NCBI RefSeq assembly: GCF_902148855.1
Contig: NC_043974.1
Span: 21,763,950 to 21,827,949, forward strand
DNA: 64,000 nt
Reading direction: 5' to 3'
Source: Sphaeramia orbicularis
Taxonomy: Eukaryota; Chordata; Actinopteri; Kurtiformes; Apogonidae
Shown one piece after another: positions 33,156-45,171 of the stretch (the stretch's first letter is position 1; every line of letters begins with the position of its first letter). The notes beneath the pieces were generated by a model. That model was given only the letters and a program-made list of their open reading frames with translations. It was not told where the DNA came from and did no database searches. A program made the position numbers and the translations under genes.

Positions 33156-36100
33156 TCACTGGAGTTCAGACACTCTAAGTGAAGAATAAACCGTCGTCTC
33201 CTCTGTGCTCCTGTGCCTCCTGCGCTTACTTTGCCTCTTCTTGAAATCCACAGCTACGTACTGCAAAGCATCACATTCCTCATTCTGTAGGGAATAAAAA
33301 GGGTTAATTTATTTCTATCAAAGGTGTAAAGAGGAAAAAAAAAAAAAAGCAGTGTCGGATTAGAAAATTTTAAACCAACCTGAGTGTCAGCAGTGTAATC
33401 CGGGACACTTGTCTGGGGTTGTGCTTCTAAAAAAACAATAAGTAAATGAATAAGTACACTACCAGTCAAAAGTTTGGACTCACCTTCTCATTTAAATGGC
33501 ACGAGATGGACCGCAGGTGGTCAACAAGTGCTCAGCATCACTGGGAAGTCCTTCAAGACTTTCGGAAAATATTTCAGGTGACTACCTCATGAAGCTCATC
33601 GAGAAAATGCCAAGAATATGCAAAGCAGTAATAAAAGTAAAATGTGGCTATTTTGAAGAATGTAAAATATAAAACATGTTTTTAGTTATGTCACACTTTT
33701 TTTTAACTACATATGTGTTCATTCATAGTTTTGATGCCGTCAGTGAAAATCAACAATGTAAATAGCCATGAAAATAAAGAAAAACGAGGTGAGTCCAAAC
33801 TTTTGAGTGGTAGTGTAAATAATAATAATTAAAAACTAGAAGCACTCGGAGAGCGCAGACCTCCGCCAAGGCTGATCAGTGGCCCCCCCTGTGGGCCCCC
33901 CCACCCCCGATCACCACCAAAATTTAATCAGTTCTTCCTTATCCCATTTCCAACAAACTGAGAGCTGCAACTATACACTGCATTAAGACAGGGAATGCCT
34001 GTTTTCCTGTGGAAATAGAAAAAGAAATGTAGACTTTCATATATATTTAAAACAAAAAAACAAAACAAAACAAAAACAAAGCTGTGGAAGTCAGACCCTA
34101 CCTTCATGTACCTATGAATGAACTCATGCACTTATCCTCTTTACTTATGGCATGTAGCTCTGGAAGTCTCTTAATCATTTATATATAGATTTTATAAAAT
34201 TATTTTCATTGTTTTATGCATCCTGTATTCTCTTTAAATAATATATTTTCAAATTCTGATGTTTAATTGTTGAAACAATTGTTACCCATATGGATATTTC
34301 TTTTTAAACATTCAAAGATTTTTATTTTGTCAATTCACTGGATGCAGAATTTAGATATCATTTTTCTCTCACCTTTTAAATAAAAAAAAAGCCATGGAAA
34401 TTTTAAAATAGAAGTAAAAATACAATAAGAATACACTATAATCGAATATGAAGTATATATGTAAGCTTATTTACAATAGCAGCGGTAGTGTAAAACATCA
34501 GCAGTTATGAGGTGAATAATGGATTAGAACAGAATCAGATATGACAGTAACAGCTGCAGGTATATTTGTAATATTTGCAATATTTGTAATAAAGTGCATT
34601 TTATTCATGTAAAGCACATTAAATCACTGTTATGTCTGAGACCTAGCAATGTACTTTTGTCCTCTGTAGGGGGCAAGAGTTTCACAGCTTTACTTAAAAA
34701 ATAAAAAGCAAAAACACTGTCCACTGCAAAACACATTCCATAAAATAAAATTAAAAATGTATCTGAAAAAAATCGGTCACGGTGTTTCTAATCAAGGCAA
34801 TTATTTAATGTAAAAAAGGCAAAAAAAAAAAAAAAAGACTTTCCTGGGTCTAAGGAGAACAAATAAACTGACTTTACCTTACCTTAAACCCTAAGCCTAA
34901 AATGGTCCTCCTGGACTTTTGTTGGACTATAAAAAGGTTAGAAAATATGCTGTCAGTGAGCCCGTTGACCCATTTTTCCAGAACACTTTTTTTTCTCCAG
35001 ATCTTTCAAAATCTAGCAATCATTTACAATTTACTGCATGTTATAAAACTGCTAAAACGGCTTCTTCTCCAACTTCTGGTGCAGGCATGAGTGAAATTAC
35101 CACAACGACCCAATGTAGCCTATAAAGCACAACGTCTCAGGTTTCAGAATCCACTAGAATTTTTCCAACTGTACAAACAGTGAAAGAGTTCCAGCCATCC
35201 GAACTGCATAGGTGTTGGGTGTGTCAGCGATGACACATCAGGTTTTAAAGAGTTAACTGTTCTACCTTTGTATTAAAACTGTACTTCATAAGGTCAGGAG
35301 TGAAAAACATGTTCAGGTAAGGATGCACCGACATATCATCTACGTGCTGAAAATACTATAAAGATTTCTCTGTTAAGGGAGGGGGGACAACTAAAACAAA
35401 ACATCAGTGTTAACTATCAGCCCCTGTGTTACTGTAACCCTTTAATGCCGAACGTATCATATTTGATACATGAGCTTTGAAGCCCTCTACATGATCAGCG
35501 TGATATTTTTTTTCTTGAAAAACTTGATGTATTCAATTAGATACATGCAGTAGTTGGATAATCTACCAGGGGGGAGGAATTTGTTCACCAGAGGCCTTTC
35601 CAGTGACATTACAAGATTGTGAGGAGGCAGAACTTTGCCAATTTTGAAAAGGAATTACCAATTTGCCAGACATGTTTGTGTTATATTATGTTTTTGTTTG
35701 TTCAAAAATAATAATATTTGAGCATTGAGAGCCAAAGTATCAAATATGATACAAAATTGAAAATCATACATTCATTCATTCATTCATTTTCTGAACCCGC
35801 TTTATCCTAAAATCATACATGGAAATTGATATTTGAAAAAAAAAAAATTGGGGGTTGGGACCAAGGACCAATAAAGGCTCCAGTTTCAAAGAACTGGAAT
35901 TTTTTGTCAGTGATTTAATGCACAGGTGCCAAACATGTGGCCCGGGGGCCAAATCCGGCCCTCCAAAGGGTCCAATTCGGCCCGCGGGATGACTTTGTAA
36001 AATGCAGAAATTACACTGAAGATATTAACAATCAAGGATGTTAAAATCACTTTAATTCAGGTTCCACATACAGTCCAATTAGGTTTCAAGTGGGTCAGAC

Positions 36101-39100
36101 CAGTAAAATATGATCATTTGACAACCCCAAATTTCCTTTTTTTTTGGTGAAAATAAGTAAAATTACATGAAAATGTTCACATTACCAAACTATACTTTTA
36201 TAAAAAATGTGAATAACCTGAACAAATATGAACGAACGGAAATGTCTTTAGAGAAGTAAATGCAATTTTACCAATATTCAGCCTGTTACTAAATGTTTTG
36301 TGTGATTGTAATGCACATGTGTAAATGATAAACTGATAAACCGAGGCAGAATACTGGTAAAATTGCACTTGTTTTTCTTAAGACAATTCAAGTTGTTCAT
36401 GTTATTCAGATTTTTAAAAAAAAAACTTTGTTGATATAAACCTGATCATAATAGAATTTTACTTTTTTCACTGTTATTATTTTACTGGTCCGACCCACTT
36501 GAGATCGAATTGAGCTGAATGTGGCCCCTGAACCAAAATGACTTTGACACCCCTGATTTAATGGTTCAGGTTTTACAGGGTTAATACTGCTTCTCAATTG
36601 ACTTACCTGGTTAAAAAAAGGAAAATAAATAAATAAATAATCTAAATCTGAATCATGCACCACTCTGCTAATAATAACACAGAAGGATCATTTGTATTGC
36701 ATCAACTTAACACATAGTGAAAACATAACTAATATTTAAGGTTTGTGCTTCTAAGCAGAACTGATCGCACTTGGTTGTTCAGAAGAACCAATAAAGGCGC
36801 CAGTTTCAAAGAACTGGAATTTTCTGTCAGTGATTTAATGGTTCAGGCTTTACAGGGTTAAATATCAGTATCATTATTGTTCAGTCACTGCCCAGTGTGT
36901 GTTGCTCACCTAAATCCAGCCTTGTGCCGTTCCCAAACACTATCTCTCCACATGAAGCCACAGCACAATAGTAAATCCCAGCATCAGACAGACTAACATT
37001 CCTCTTTGTCAGACTGTACATACAGCGCTTTGTAGCAGACCCCGACTCTAAGCTCTTCACACAATGGCTGCTGCTGTTTGTATGGACGTACATAACTCCC
37101 AGGCCGGAGCTCCTTGAATCCTCTCTGAACCAGTAAACGGTATGTTCTTTGTTGCTGGTCCCAGTGTGCACCGTACAGTTCAGAGTCACAGAGTCTCCTG
37201 GCTGCACAGGTTTAGACACCTTCTGCTGGTGGAAAGAAATGTGCATGGATTCTGAAAGATGCAAGTGAGATTTTAGAAAAGACTCAAAAACAGAAATTAG
37301 TGTAAAGCACAAAGGTCAAACATGCGGCCCGGGGGCCAAATCTGGCCCGTGGGATGAATTTGTAAATGCAAAAAGTAGACTGAAGATATCAATAATCAAT
37401 GGTGTTCAAATCATTTCAGGTCAGTTCAGTTTAACCCTTTCATGCACAGTGGTCACTCCAGTGGGCAGTTATTCTCCAGCTGTTCTCTTGTATATTCATG
37501 GGTTTTGTTGTTTTAGTTCCATATCAGCCAACACAGTGGACACTTATGCGCCATCCCATAATACACTGACATTCATACAATTATTGTAACTTTGCTGCTT
37601 TTGATAAACCTGATCTGCAGTAACATGGTTTAGCGTAAATTAATTGCTAATTCTTACTAGACTGTAATTAACAGTTTTCTGAAACAGAAAGTTTTTTTTT
37701 TTTTTTTTTTTTTTTTGCATATCCTCCTGAGACCCAGCAATGCATTTTGTCCTCTGTAGGGGACAAAAGTTTTACAGTTTTACTTAAAAAAAAAATACTG
37801 TCCATTGCAAAGGACAGTTCATGAAAAAAATAAATCAATAAATAAAAATAATTTTTAAAATGTATGTGAAAAAACTGTTGCATTATGCAGTTTCCAATCA
37901 AGACAATTTTTAATGTAAAAAAGCTAAAATTGTCAAATTCCTGGGTCTCAGAAGGATATTATCTCCATGAAATGAGTAATGACTAATATTAGAGTATGAT
38001 AAAATGTGAGAAAACATCAGATCAGCAGTATTAAAAATGTTTTTATTTCATAGTTTTCACACAGTTTATCACTTTCTGATGAGTTTTTAAATACATGTTT
38101 CTTTGCTTCAAAAATTAAACACACGGTGTCCAGCTGAGTGGACATTTTTGTAACACCACAAAAAATAGGTTCATAAAAAAAAAAATTCAATTGCATTTTT
38201 TTTTTCATGCCTAAAGAGGAATAAAAACACTCAAGAAAAACATATTGACAAAGATTCTCATAATTCATGCATGAAAGGGTTAAAATGGGTCAGAACCAGT
38301 AAAACACAAATTCCTGGGAGGATATTATTGCCATGAAATGAGTAATAACTAATATTAGAGTATGATAAAATGTGAAAACAGTAGCAATTTAGTAATTAAA
38401 TTAGTTTGGCATTTAATGAAAAAAAATGTTTATTTCATAGTTTTCACACAGTTTATCACTTTCTGATGATGAGTTTTTAAATACATGTTTCTTTGCTTCA
38501 AAAATTAAACACATGGTGTCAGCTGAGTGGACATTTTTGTAACACCACAAAAAAAAGGTTCATAAAAAAAAAATTCAATTGCATTGTTTTTTTTTTCATG
38601 CCTAAAGAGGAATAAAAACACTCAAGAAAAACATATTGACAAAGGTTCTCATAATTCATGCATGAAAGAGTTAAAATGCATCAGAACCAGTAAAACACTA
38701 TCATTATAACCTATAAATAAAGAAAACCACAAATTTCTCTTTGTTTTAGTGTAAAAACGGTAAAATTATACAAAAATGTTTACATTTACAGACTAGCCTT
38801 TTACAAAAACTGTCAATAACCTGAAATGTCTTAAGAGAAGTGTGTGGAATTGTACTAATATTCTGCCTGTTACTACATGTTTTGTGTATTTATAGATCCA
38901 CTGTGATCTGTAAGTTATGATGCACATGTATAAATGATAAACTAAAGTGTAATATTGCTAAAATTGCACTTATTTTTCTTAAGAATTTTCAGGTTGTTCA
39001 TATTTGTTCATGTGATGTTCAAGTAGAGTTTGTAGATGTAAACATTTTCATTATGGAATTTGACTTTTTTTCACTCAAAAACAGAGAAAACTTTGGTGTC

Positions 39101-39767
39101 GACATTATTTATCAGTTCTTATCCTATTACTTATATTATTTATTTTACTGGTCCGGCCCACTTTATAACGTATTAGTCTGTATGTGGCCCCTGAACTAAA
39201 ATGAGTTTGACACCCCTGGCGTAAAGTCTCCAAATACCCCCAAAAATGAGCAATGAAAATACCTTTTAAAACCAGAAATGTCCCATTGTCAAACTCGGTG
39301 GTTGCCACACTGGTCCGTCCGCAGTAGTAAATGGCTGAATCCGACTGCTGGATGTTGGAGATTTTCAGATGATAGGATCCGGCTTCAGCATGCACGGAAA
39401 ATCGTTTGTTGCCGTCAAACTTCTCTGAGTTGCCATGAAGTGAGTGTATGTAGTCAGATGATATTATCTGAGGTTGCTCCCCTGCAGCCTGTTTGTACCA
39501 ACACAGATACCTGGCACTGGATGCATAGATGCACGGTAAAGAAACATTGTCTCCGATGTGAGTGTAGACTACAGAATATGAGAAAACACCATCTGAAACA
39601 CAAATAAGAGCAAGTTACTTAATGCGAATATTCTGTCGGATGTTGGAAAATCTTCCAAAGAAAATATCTCCTGCTGCTGAGAATTTGGTTTTTACATAGA
39701 AAAATATAATTCGCTGTCACTTACGGACTCGAAGGAGGGAAATCAGAAGCACATAAAGTTTGATCAT
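33156..39767 (-). CDS. NITR-like gene 4, V and I on separate exons; transmembrane exon probably disrupted
   Basis: Exons on the minus strand: 39725-39767 (leader, ATG 39765-39767), 39263-39592 (V domain), 36910-37251 (I domain), then 33380-33426 and 33156-33284 (tail). Phases match genes 1-3. V has GDNVSLPC, LCWYKQ, DSAIYYC and a J-like FDNGT. I has GDSVTLNCTVHTGT, DAGIYYCAVASCGE and FGNGTRLDLG. The tail has LQYVAV (ITIM) and TVYSSL. The expected transmembrane exon was not found whole. A good acceptor at 34007-34009 begins GKQAFPVLMQCIVAALS, a likely helix start, but at about 33957 the sequence enters a CTCCGCC-family repeat and stops after LLEMG. Direct joining of I to tail would be in frame but give no helix. 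The locus may be a pseudogene, a secreted form, or use an exon I missed. Confidence 0.7.
33458..33815. mobile_element. Tc1/mariner-type MITE, CACTACCAGTCAAAAG family
   Basis: TA-flanked, ends CACTACCAGTCAAAAGTTTG and CAAACTTTTGAGTGGTAGTG, 358 bp. Lies in the NITR gene 4 intron between tail exon and the truncated transmembrane exon. A second, heavily interrupted copy is at 51424-55176. Confidence 0.85.
33829..33957 (+). repeat. CTCCGCCAAGG-family repeat fragment, copy 4
   Basis: Reads AGAAGCACTCGGAGAGCGCA, CTCCGCCAAGG, then CACCACCAAAATTTAATCAG and CCATTTCCAACAAA, where it breaks off at the sequence that appears to be the start of the gene 4 transmembrane exon (33958-34006). Confidence 0.75.
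34010..35437. other. Intronic, mostly unrecognised; one CTGAGACC-family MITE fragment
   Basis: AT-rich sequence of the gene 4 intron. About 34635-34855 matches the element at 57754-57992 (TCTGAGACCTAGCAATG ... CCTGGGTCTAAGGAG). No second candidate transmembrane exon was seen. Confidence 0.5.
35438..36580. mobile_element. TTAA-type MITE, CCCTTTAATGCC/CCCTGTAAAACC ends, split by a hAT MITE
   Basis: Left end CCCTTTAATGCCGAACG, right end GGTTTTACAGGG before TTAA (36581-36584); the left flank is GTAA, a likely mutated TTAA. Internal inverted GTATCATATTTGATAC blocks. The hAT copy at 35921-36555 sits inside. A partial copy of its right end recurs at about 36786-36860, and another partial copy at 43738-44006. 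Confidence 0.6.
35921..36555. mobile_element. hAT-type MITE, CAGGTGCCAAAC family
   Basis: Exact 8-bp duplication ATTTAATG (35913-35920 and 36556-36563). Ends CACAGGTGCCAAAC and TTTGACACCCCTG. Nested in the TTAA-type MITE at 35438-36580. Confidence 0.88.
37308..39218. mobile_element. hAT-type MITE split by a TTAA MITE, between gene 4 V and I exons
   Basis: Flanks GTGTAAAG (37300-37307) and GCGTAAAG (39219-39226) match at 7 of 8. Ends CACAAAGGTCAAACATGC and TTTGACACCCCTG. It fills nearly the whole intron between the V and I exons. Inside are the TTAA MITE at 37435-38279 and a second partial copy of that MITE near 38310-38672. Confidence 0.8.
37435..38279 (+). mobile_element. TTAA-flanked MITE, CCCTTTCATGCA family, copy a3
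   Basis: TTAA at 37431-37434 and 38280-38283; ends CCCTTTCATGCACAG and TTCATGCATGAAAGGG. About 37728-37958 is an inserted CTGAGACC-family element. A partial tandem copy of the right half follows at about 38310-38672. Confidence 0.82.
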
Positions 39768-39877
39768 CCTTCCGTCTGTGGTGCTCTGACTCTTACACTA
39801 TAAAATGGCAACTTCAGAAAAAGGGTTTGAGGGCTAAAGTTGCACCTTCAGCGGAAAACAGTTGAGTAAGTAACCAG

Positions 39878-39885
39878 GTGATTGC
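39878..39885 (-). promoter_or_regulatory. Weak counterpart of the NITR upstream motif at gene 4
   Basis: GTGATTGC lies about 111 bp upstream of the gene 4 ATG, where genes 1-3 have a GATCA-centred motif. No CCAAT box is visible, so the promoter may have diverged. Confidence 0.3.
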
Positions 39886-40253
39886 GCATTTGTGGGTGTC
39901 AATGTCTGTACAAAAAGGAAGTGAGAAGGATTTTTTTTTTTACAGGGTCCTTCCATTTCATATTGTATTAGAAGGTTTTTCTACAGTTACATAGAAGATG
40001 TCATGATCCTAGAACAGGGGTGTCGAACTCATTTTACTTCAGGGGTTCCACATTCACCTCAATATGATTTCAAGTGGGCTGGACCAGTAAAATAACACCA
40101 GTGAAAAAAGTAAAATTACATTATGATAATGTTTACATCTACAACATTTCCTAAAAATCTGAATAACAACTTGAAATGTCTTAAGAAAAAAAAGTGCAGT
40201 TTTAACAATATTCTGCATCAGGTTATCATTTACATGTGTATTACAGCTTAAAC

Positions 40254-40585
40254 TAGAAGCACTCGGAGGGCGCAGACCTCCGCCAAGGCTGATCAGTGGC
40301 CCCCCCCGTGGGCCCCCCCACGCCAAGGAGGTTATGTTTTTGCCAGGGTTTGTTTGTTTGTTTGTTTGTCTGTCTGTTTGTCTGTCCGTTAGTGTGCAAC
40401 ATAACTCAAAAAGTTATGGACAGATTTTGATGAAATTTTCTGGTCTGTGCCCCCCCCCCCGTGGGCCCCCCCACCCCCGATCACCACCAAAATTTAATCA
40501 TTTCTTCCTTATCCCATTTCCAACAAACCCTGAAAATTTCATCCAAATCTGTCCATAACTTTTTGAGTTATGTTGCACACTAACG

Positions 40586-40633
<48 letters not shown>

Positions 40634-40669
40634 AACCCTGGCAAAAACATAACCTCCTTGGCGGAGGTA
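40254..40669. repeat. CTCCGCCAAGG-family repeat, copy 5, with inverted duplication
   Basis: About 40319-40445 reads the family in reverse (CGCCAAGGAGGTTATG ... AAAAGTTATGGACAG) and about 40446-40669 reads it forward (CATAACTTTTTGAG ... CTTGGCGGAGG). The two halves form a large imperfect palindrome with (CTGT)n and (ACAG)n tracts. Confidence 0.75.
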
Positions 40670-40741
40670 ATTACAATTAAAAACACACAAAATATTTAGT
40701 AACAGGTATAATATTGATAAAATTGCATTTACTTTTCTTAA

Positions 40742-41491
40742 CCCTCTAGTATCCCATCCAGCAAGGCCCTTACTAAGCACCAAGTGTGCCTTTTTGGCAC
40801 AGTTGTGGAATAATGTCAAACATTTTTTCATACAGTTTGTTTTTAATTCTTTTACACTTTTTTCTATTTCATCAACTTGAGCCTTAAATAAAAATACCAA
40901 ATACTCAATAACTGCTGCATTTTTTAACCCTTTAAATGCCATGTTTATAATGTAAACAAACCATTTTTTGGATGCAAAAAACACAAAAACAATTTTTTTT
41001 CAATATGCTACATAAAAAGTGGATCACATATTATTTGATTTTTTCATCCTGGCATATGTCAATGATTAACTCCAACATTGGTTAATTTGCATTATTATTT
41101 TTGGCGCTAGGTCAAATGTTCAAAAATACTAGCATCAGTCACCAAGTGTGTGTAAAATGCACACCTATAAATCAAACTATTAAATATTATATATTGATTT
41201 ATTTTTCTGCTCTAATTTGATTTTATTTTTGTAAATCAAGGTCAGCCCTAATCATACATATCAAATGGAAGAAATAGTGTGTTTTAGGCACACTTGGGAG
41301 ACAGATGCTAGTCTTGTAATTTTCTTTTGTTTACAATGTGCAAATTTTACCTGGTGGCCAGAATTTAAAAGATCATGCAAAAATGAACAACTTTTGAATT
41401 CTAACCTTATTTAAATTGTGAAAAATAATGTGAAGTTTTTTTAACACGAAGTGCGAAGTGTGCCTAAAAGGCTCACCCAGATACCGGAGGG
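40742..41491. mobile_element. TTAA-flanked MITE, CCCTCTAGTATCCC family
   Basis: TTAA at 40738-40741 and 41492-41495. Ends CCCTCTAGTATCC and GATACCGGAGGG are imperfect inverted repeats. 750 bp, non-coding. Confidence 0.75.
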
Positions 41492-42119
41492 TTAAGACAT
41501 TTCATGTTGTTCATATTTGTTCAGGTTATTCACATTTTTTGTAAAAGGATAGTTTGTTGATGTAAACATTTTCATGTAATTTTACTTTTTTACACCAAAA
41601 AAAAAGGTAAAATCTGCAGTTGTCATCATTTATAGGTTATTCTGGTAGTGATTTTCTGGTCGGACCGAATTGAGATCTAATTGGTTTATATGTGTCTGTA
41701 CGGAACCTGAAATACAATGTTTTTACACTGTTGATTGTTAATATCTTCAGTGTAATTTTTGCATTTCACAAATTCATCCTAAAGGCCAGACTGGACCCTT
41801 TGGCGGGCCGGATTTGGCCCCTGGGCTGCATGTTTGACACCTGTGTCCTAGAAGTACATCATGTTAAATTACACTGATCTACAAGGAAAATGCTTCCAGA
41901 ATAAAAGTAATGAAATTTTACCACATCAGAGTCACTGATAAAGAAAAATCAAGTCAAAAATGCTGGTTGGCTGAACTTTCCAAGACACAGCCTTGGGTCA
42001 AAATGTGAAATTCGAGAATTAACGAGAGAGTGGGTTTGACTCAAAAGGAATATTTGTCTCAGAGCTACAAGATCTACTTCAAAACACTGTCTGCACATTA
42101 GAATACATTCACTTTACAG

Positions 42120-42879
42120 TACAGGTGTCAAACATAAGGCCCGGGGGCCAAATCCGGCCCGCCAAAGGGTCCAATCCAGCCCGTAGGATGAATTACACTG
42201 AAGATTTTAATTCAGGTTCCACATACAGAACAATTGATCTCTTTTTTGTTTGTTTTGTTTTGTTTTGCCTTTGGTTCTGTTTGTTTATCATGTCCAGTGT
42301 CAATCTTTGTATTATGAATACACTGCTTGAAATTATACATGTCATACTTGTGAAATGAAAAGTTTTATAGATGTTGAAAAGTTCTATAAATAAAGTTAAA
42401 AAAAAAAAAAAAAAAAAAACAATTGATCTCAATTGGCTCAGACCACTAAAATATTATCATAATAACCTATAAATAATGAAAACTACAGTGTAAAAAAGTA
42501 TAATTACATTACATAATTACATGAAAATGTTTATATTAACAAAGTATCTTATAAAAATGTGAATAATATGAAATGTCTTAAGCAAAGTATATGCAGTTTT
42601 ACCAATATTTTGCCTGTTATTAAATGTTTTGTGTAATTTAAGTTGTAATGTACATGTGTAAATGATAAACTAAGACAGAACATTGGTAAATTACACTTGC
42701 TTTTCTTAAGACATTTCAGGTTGTTCATGTTATTCAGATTTTTAAGGAAACGTTGTAGATGTAAACATGATCACAGTGTAATTTTACTTTTTCACTGTTG
42801 TTATTTTACTGATCCGGCCCACTTGAGATCAAATTAAGCTGAATGTGGCCCCTGAACTATAATGAGTTTGACACCCCTG
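42120..42879. mobile_element. hAT-type MITE, carrying a retroposed insert
   Basis: 8-bp duplication CTTTACAG (42112-42119 and 42880-42887). Ends TACAGGTGTCAAAC and TTTGACACCCCTG. A poly-A-tailed insert at about 42240-42419 interrupts it. Confidence 0.85.
42240..42419 (+). mobile_element. Retroposed fragment with poly-A tail
   Basis: Insert of about 180 bp ending AATAAAGTT plus about 20 A, bracketed by a direct repeat CAATTGATCTC (about 42230-42240 and 42419-42429). This is a typical target-primed retroposition product, either a LINE 3' end or a processed transcript fragment. Source not recognised. Confidence 0.65.
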
Positions 42880-43393
42880 CTTTACAGGTTCTATTTAGTG
42901 GAAGATTTATAAAACTATTACATAAATGTACATAAACCAATATAGATGTGTAATAACGCTTAATCATATACCTTGAAAACATCAGCAAACCAGCACTTTT
43001 GTCATTTATTTTCCAATTAATCTTATTAAAATACGTAACATTTAGCACATTTAATCTCTGAAGCAAATCATTTCTAAAAAATTGTAGACCTGTGTTACCT
43101 GCTGATTTTTTGTTTCATCTTCGCTATGAACCATATAAACAACACCAAAATGTAGGATTTTTCATGGGAACTTACCTCTCTCAGTCTATACATCGGAAAG
43201 ATCAGGACTCCACTTCACATCACTTTCTATTGATACACATGTAAACACACTGATCTTCTGAATCAGATCTAGAAGTAATTTTCAGTAGTTCTGCATTTCT
43301 CAAGGTCAAGTTTATTTATATAATAGTTTTGAAACAACGCAAAGTGCTGTACAAAGTTACACAAATTCAAGATATACTAAAACTAGTAAAATA

Positions 43394-43634
43394 ACTAGAA
43401 GCACTCGGAGAGCGCAGACCTCCGCCAAGGCTGATCAGTGGGCCCCCCATGGGCCCCCCCACCCCCGATCACCCCCAAAAGTTAATCATCTCTTCCTTAT
43501 CCCATTTCCAACAAACCCTGAAAATTTCATCAAAATCTGTCCATAACTTTTTGAGTTATGTTGCACACTAACGGACAGACAAACAAACAGACAAACAAAC
43601 CCTGGCAAAAACATAACCTCCTTGGCGGAGGTAA
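43394..43634 (+). repeat. CTCCGCCAAGG-family repeat, copy 6
   Basis: Complete-looking copy: AGAAGCACTCGGAGAGCGCA at the left, CTTGGCGGAGGTAA at the right, with CTGTCCATAACTTTTTGAG and a short CAGA tract between. Confidence 0.75.
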
Positions 43635-43737
43635 AAATAAATCCAAGATATATCAGGTAGATATATAAGTTCTGTAGTTCTGTACTTGACCCAAACTGCA
43701 AAGCGTACCCTGGTTACCATACCTGGTTACCAAGTAC

Positions 43738-44260
<523 letters not shown>

Positions 44261-44264
44261 TTCA

Positions 44265-45050
44265 CTCAGTTAATGAGGAAGAGAGGATGGTAGTCAACTG
44301 AGCAACGTATCAACTGGAAGGAACAAGCAGTGTAACAGGAAAAAAGCAGTGAAATATACAAATGAAAAGTTATTTCCTGATTCTGTCATGTTACATTCCA
44401 AAAACACAAATAAACACGCTGCTGTCTTCACAAATATAAAACCGGCTTCCTCATTTTTGTGGTTGTCAACAGGCTGAAAGGTCTGCGTCTGTATGTGTTT
44501 GCTTTGCCCAGAGTTTTGTCTGTCAGATAGAAGGAAATAACCAGAGAACAGTTGTTTTGTTTTTATACTGCATCATGTTGTTCATGGCTGAGTAAAGTGG
44601 AGACCAAGAAACGTCTGAAAAACAGCGAACATGAGCAAAATGGAGAATTGAAGCAGAGGACAGGGTCTTTGCAGGTAAATACACCCTCACACACTGACAG
44701 AGGTGTAGAAATGATAAAGATTATTGTTGTTGCAACCTTTAGAGCGCAGGTGTCAAACGTACGGCCTGTGGGATGAATTTTTGAAATGCCAAAATGACAC
44801 TGAAGATATTAACAATGAAGGATTTGAGATGGCGTCTTGTATTGTAATTGTATTGGAACGACTCACTTATATTGTTAGAGGAAGGGGAGGGGGTTTAGTG
44901 AAAATATGGTCGCCTTTAACTGAGTTTCTCAGATGTTATGAGACCAAGTAATTTTGACAGTGGTGCTGATTTATGGAGCTGTACGCTGTTTATTTATGCT
45001 CATTTTATTTTTATTTACTTGATTTTTGTTTTTTGTTTTTTTGTTTTTGC
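44265..45050. other. Mostly unrecognised; hAT fragment near 44750-44830
   Basis: GCAGGTGTCAAACGTACGG and GGGATGAATTTTTGAAATGC mark one end of a CAGGTGTCAAAC-type hAT element that breaks off near 44830. Nothing else was identified. Confidence 0.45.
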
Positions 45051-45054
45051 TTTC

Positions 45055-45125
45055 ATTCATTTATTTATTTACATTTACATTTATGCATTTGGCAGACGCT
45101 TTTTTCCAAAGCGACTTTCAGGGGA
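45055..45125 (+). repeat. Teleost GGCAGACGCTT repeat fragment
   Basis: TTATGCATTTGGCAGACGCT followed by CCAAAGCGACTTTCAGG, a motif recurring in many fish genomes. Only this short piece is present. Confidence 0.55.
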
Positions 45126-45171
45126 AAACCAATCAAATCAATCTATTAATCAATCAAATTTTATTTATTAA

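Larger units (their letters stand above)
40015..41845. mobile_element. hAT-type MITE carrying two nested elements
   Basis: Exact 8-bp duplication TCCTAGAA (40007-40014 and 41846-41853). Ends CAGGGGTGTCGAACTC and GTTTGACACCTGTG. Contains the CTCCGCC repeat at 40254-40669 and the TTAA MITE at 40742-41491, both of which are therefore younger. Confidence 0.85.
41872..43094. mobile_element. Harbinger-type MITE, CACTGRTCTACAAGG family, split by a hAT MITE
   Basis: 3-bp duplication TTA at 41869-41871 and 43095-43097. Ends CACTGATCTACAAGG and AATTGTAGACCTGTG. TWA target duplications fit PIF/Harbinger. A second copy at 53785-54240 has TAA. The hAT copy at 42120-42879 lies inside. Confidence 0.75.

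Noticed and set aside
34480-34560. Hydrophobic minus-strand stretch as a gene 4 transmembrane exon
   Set aside because: Every frame meets a stop before a helix of 20 residues is complete.
34902-35125. Two overlapping small open frames as a missing gene 4 exon
   Set aside because: They are on the plus strand and contain no hydrophobic helix with phase-1 splice sites on the minus strand.
36590-36660. CCAGGTAAGTCAATTGAG as a real splice donor for gene 4
   Set aside because: The same sequence occurs at 44085 and is a common dispersed fish repeat; no coding exon precedes it.
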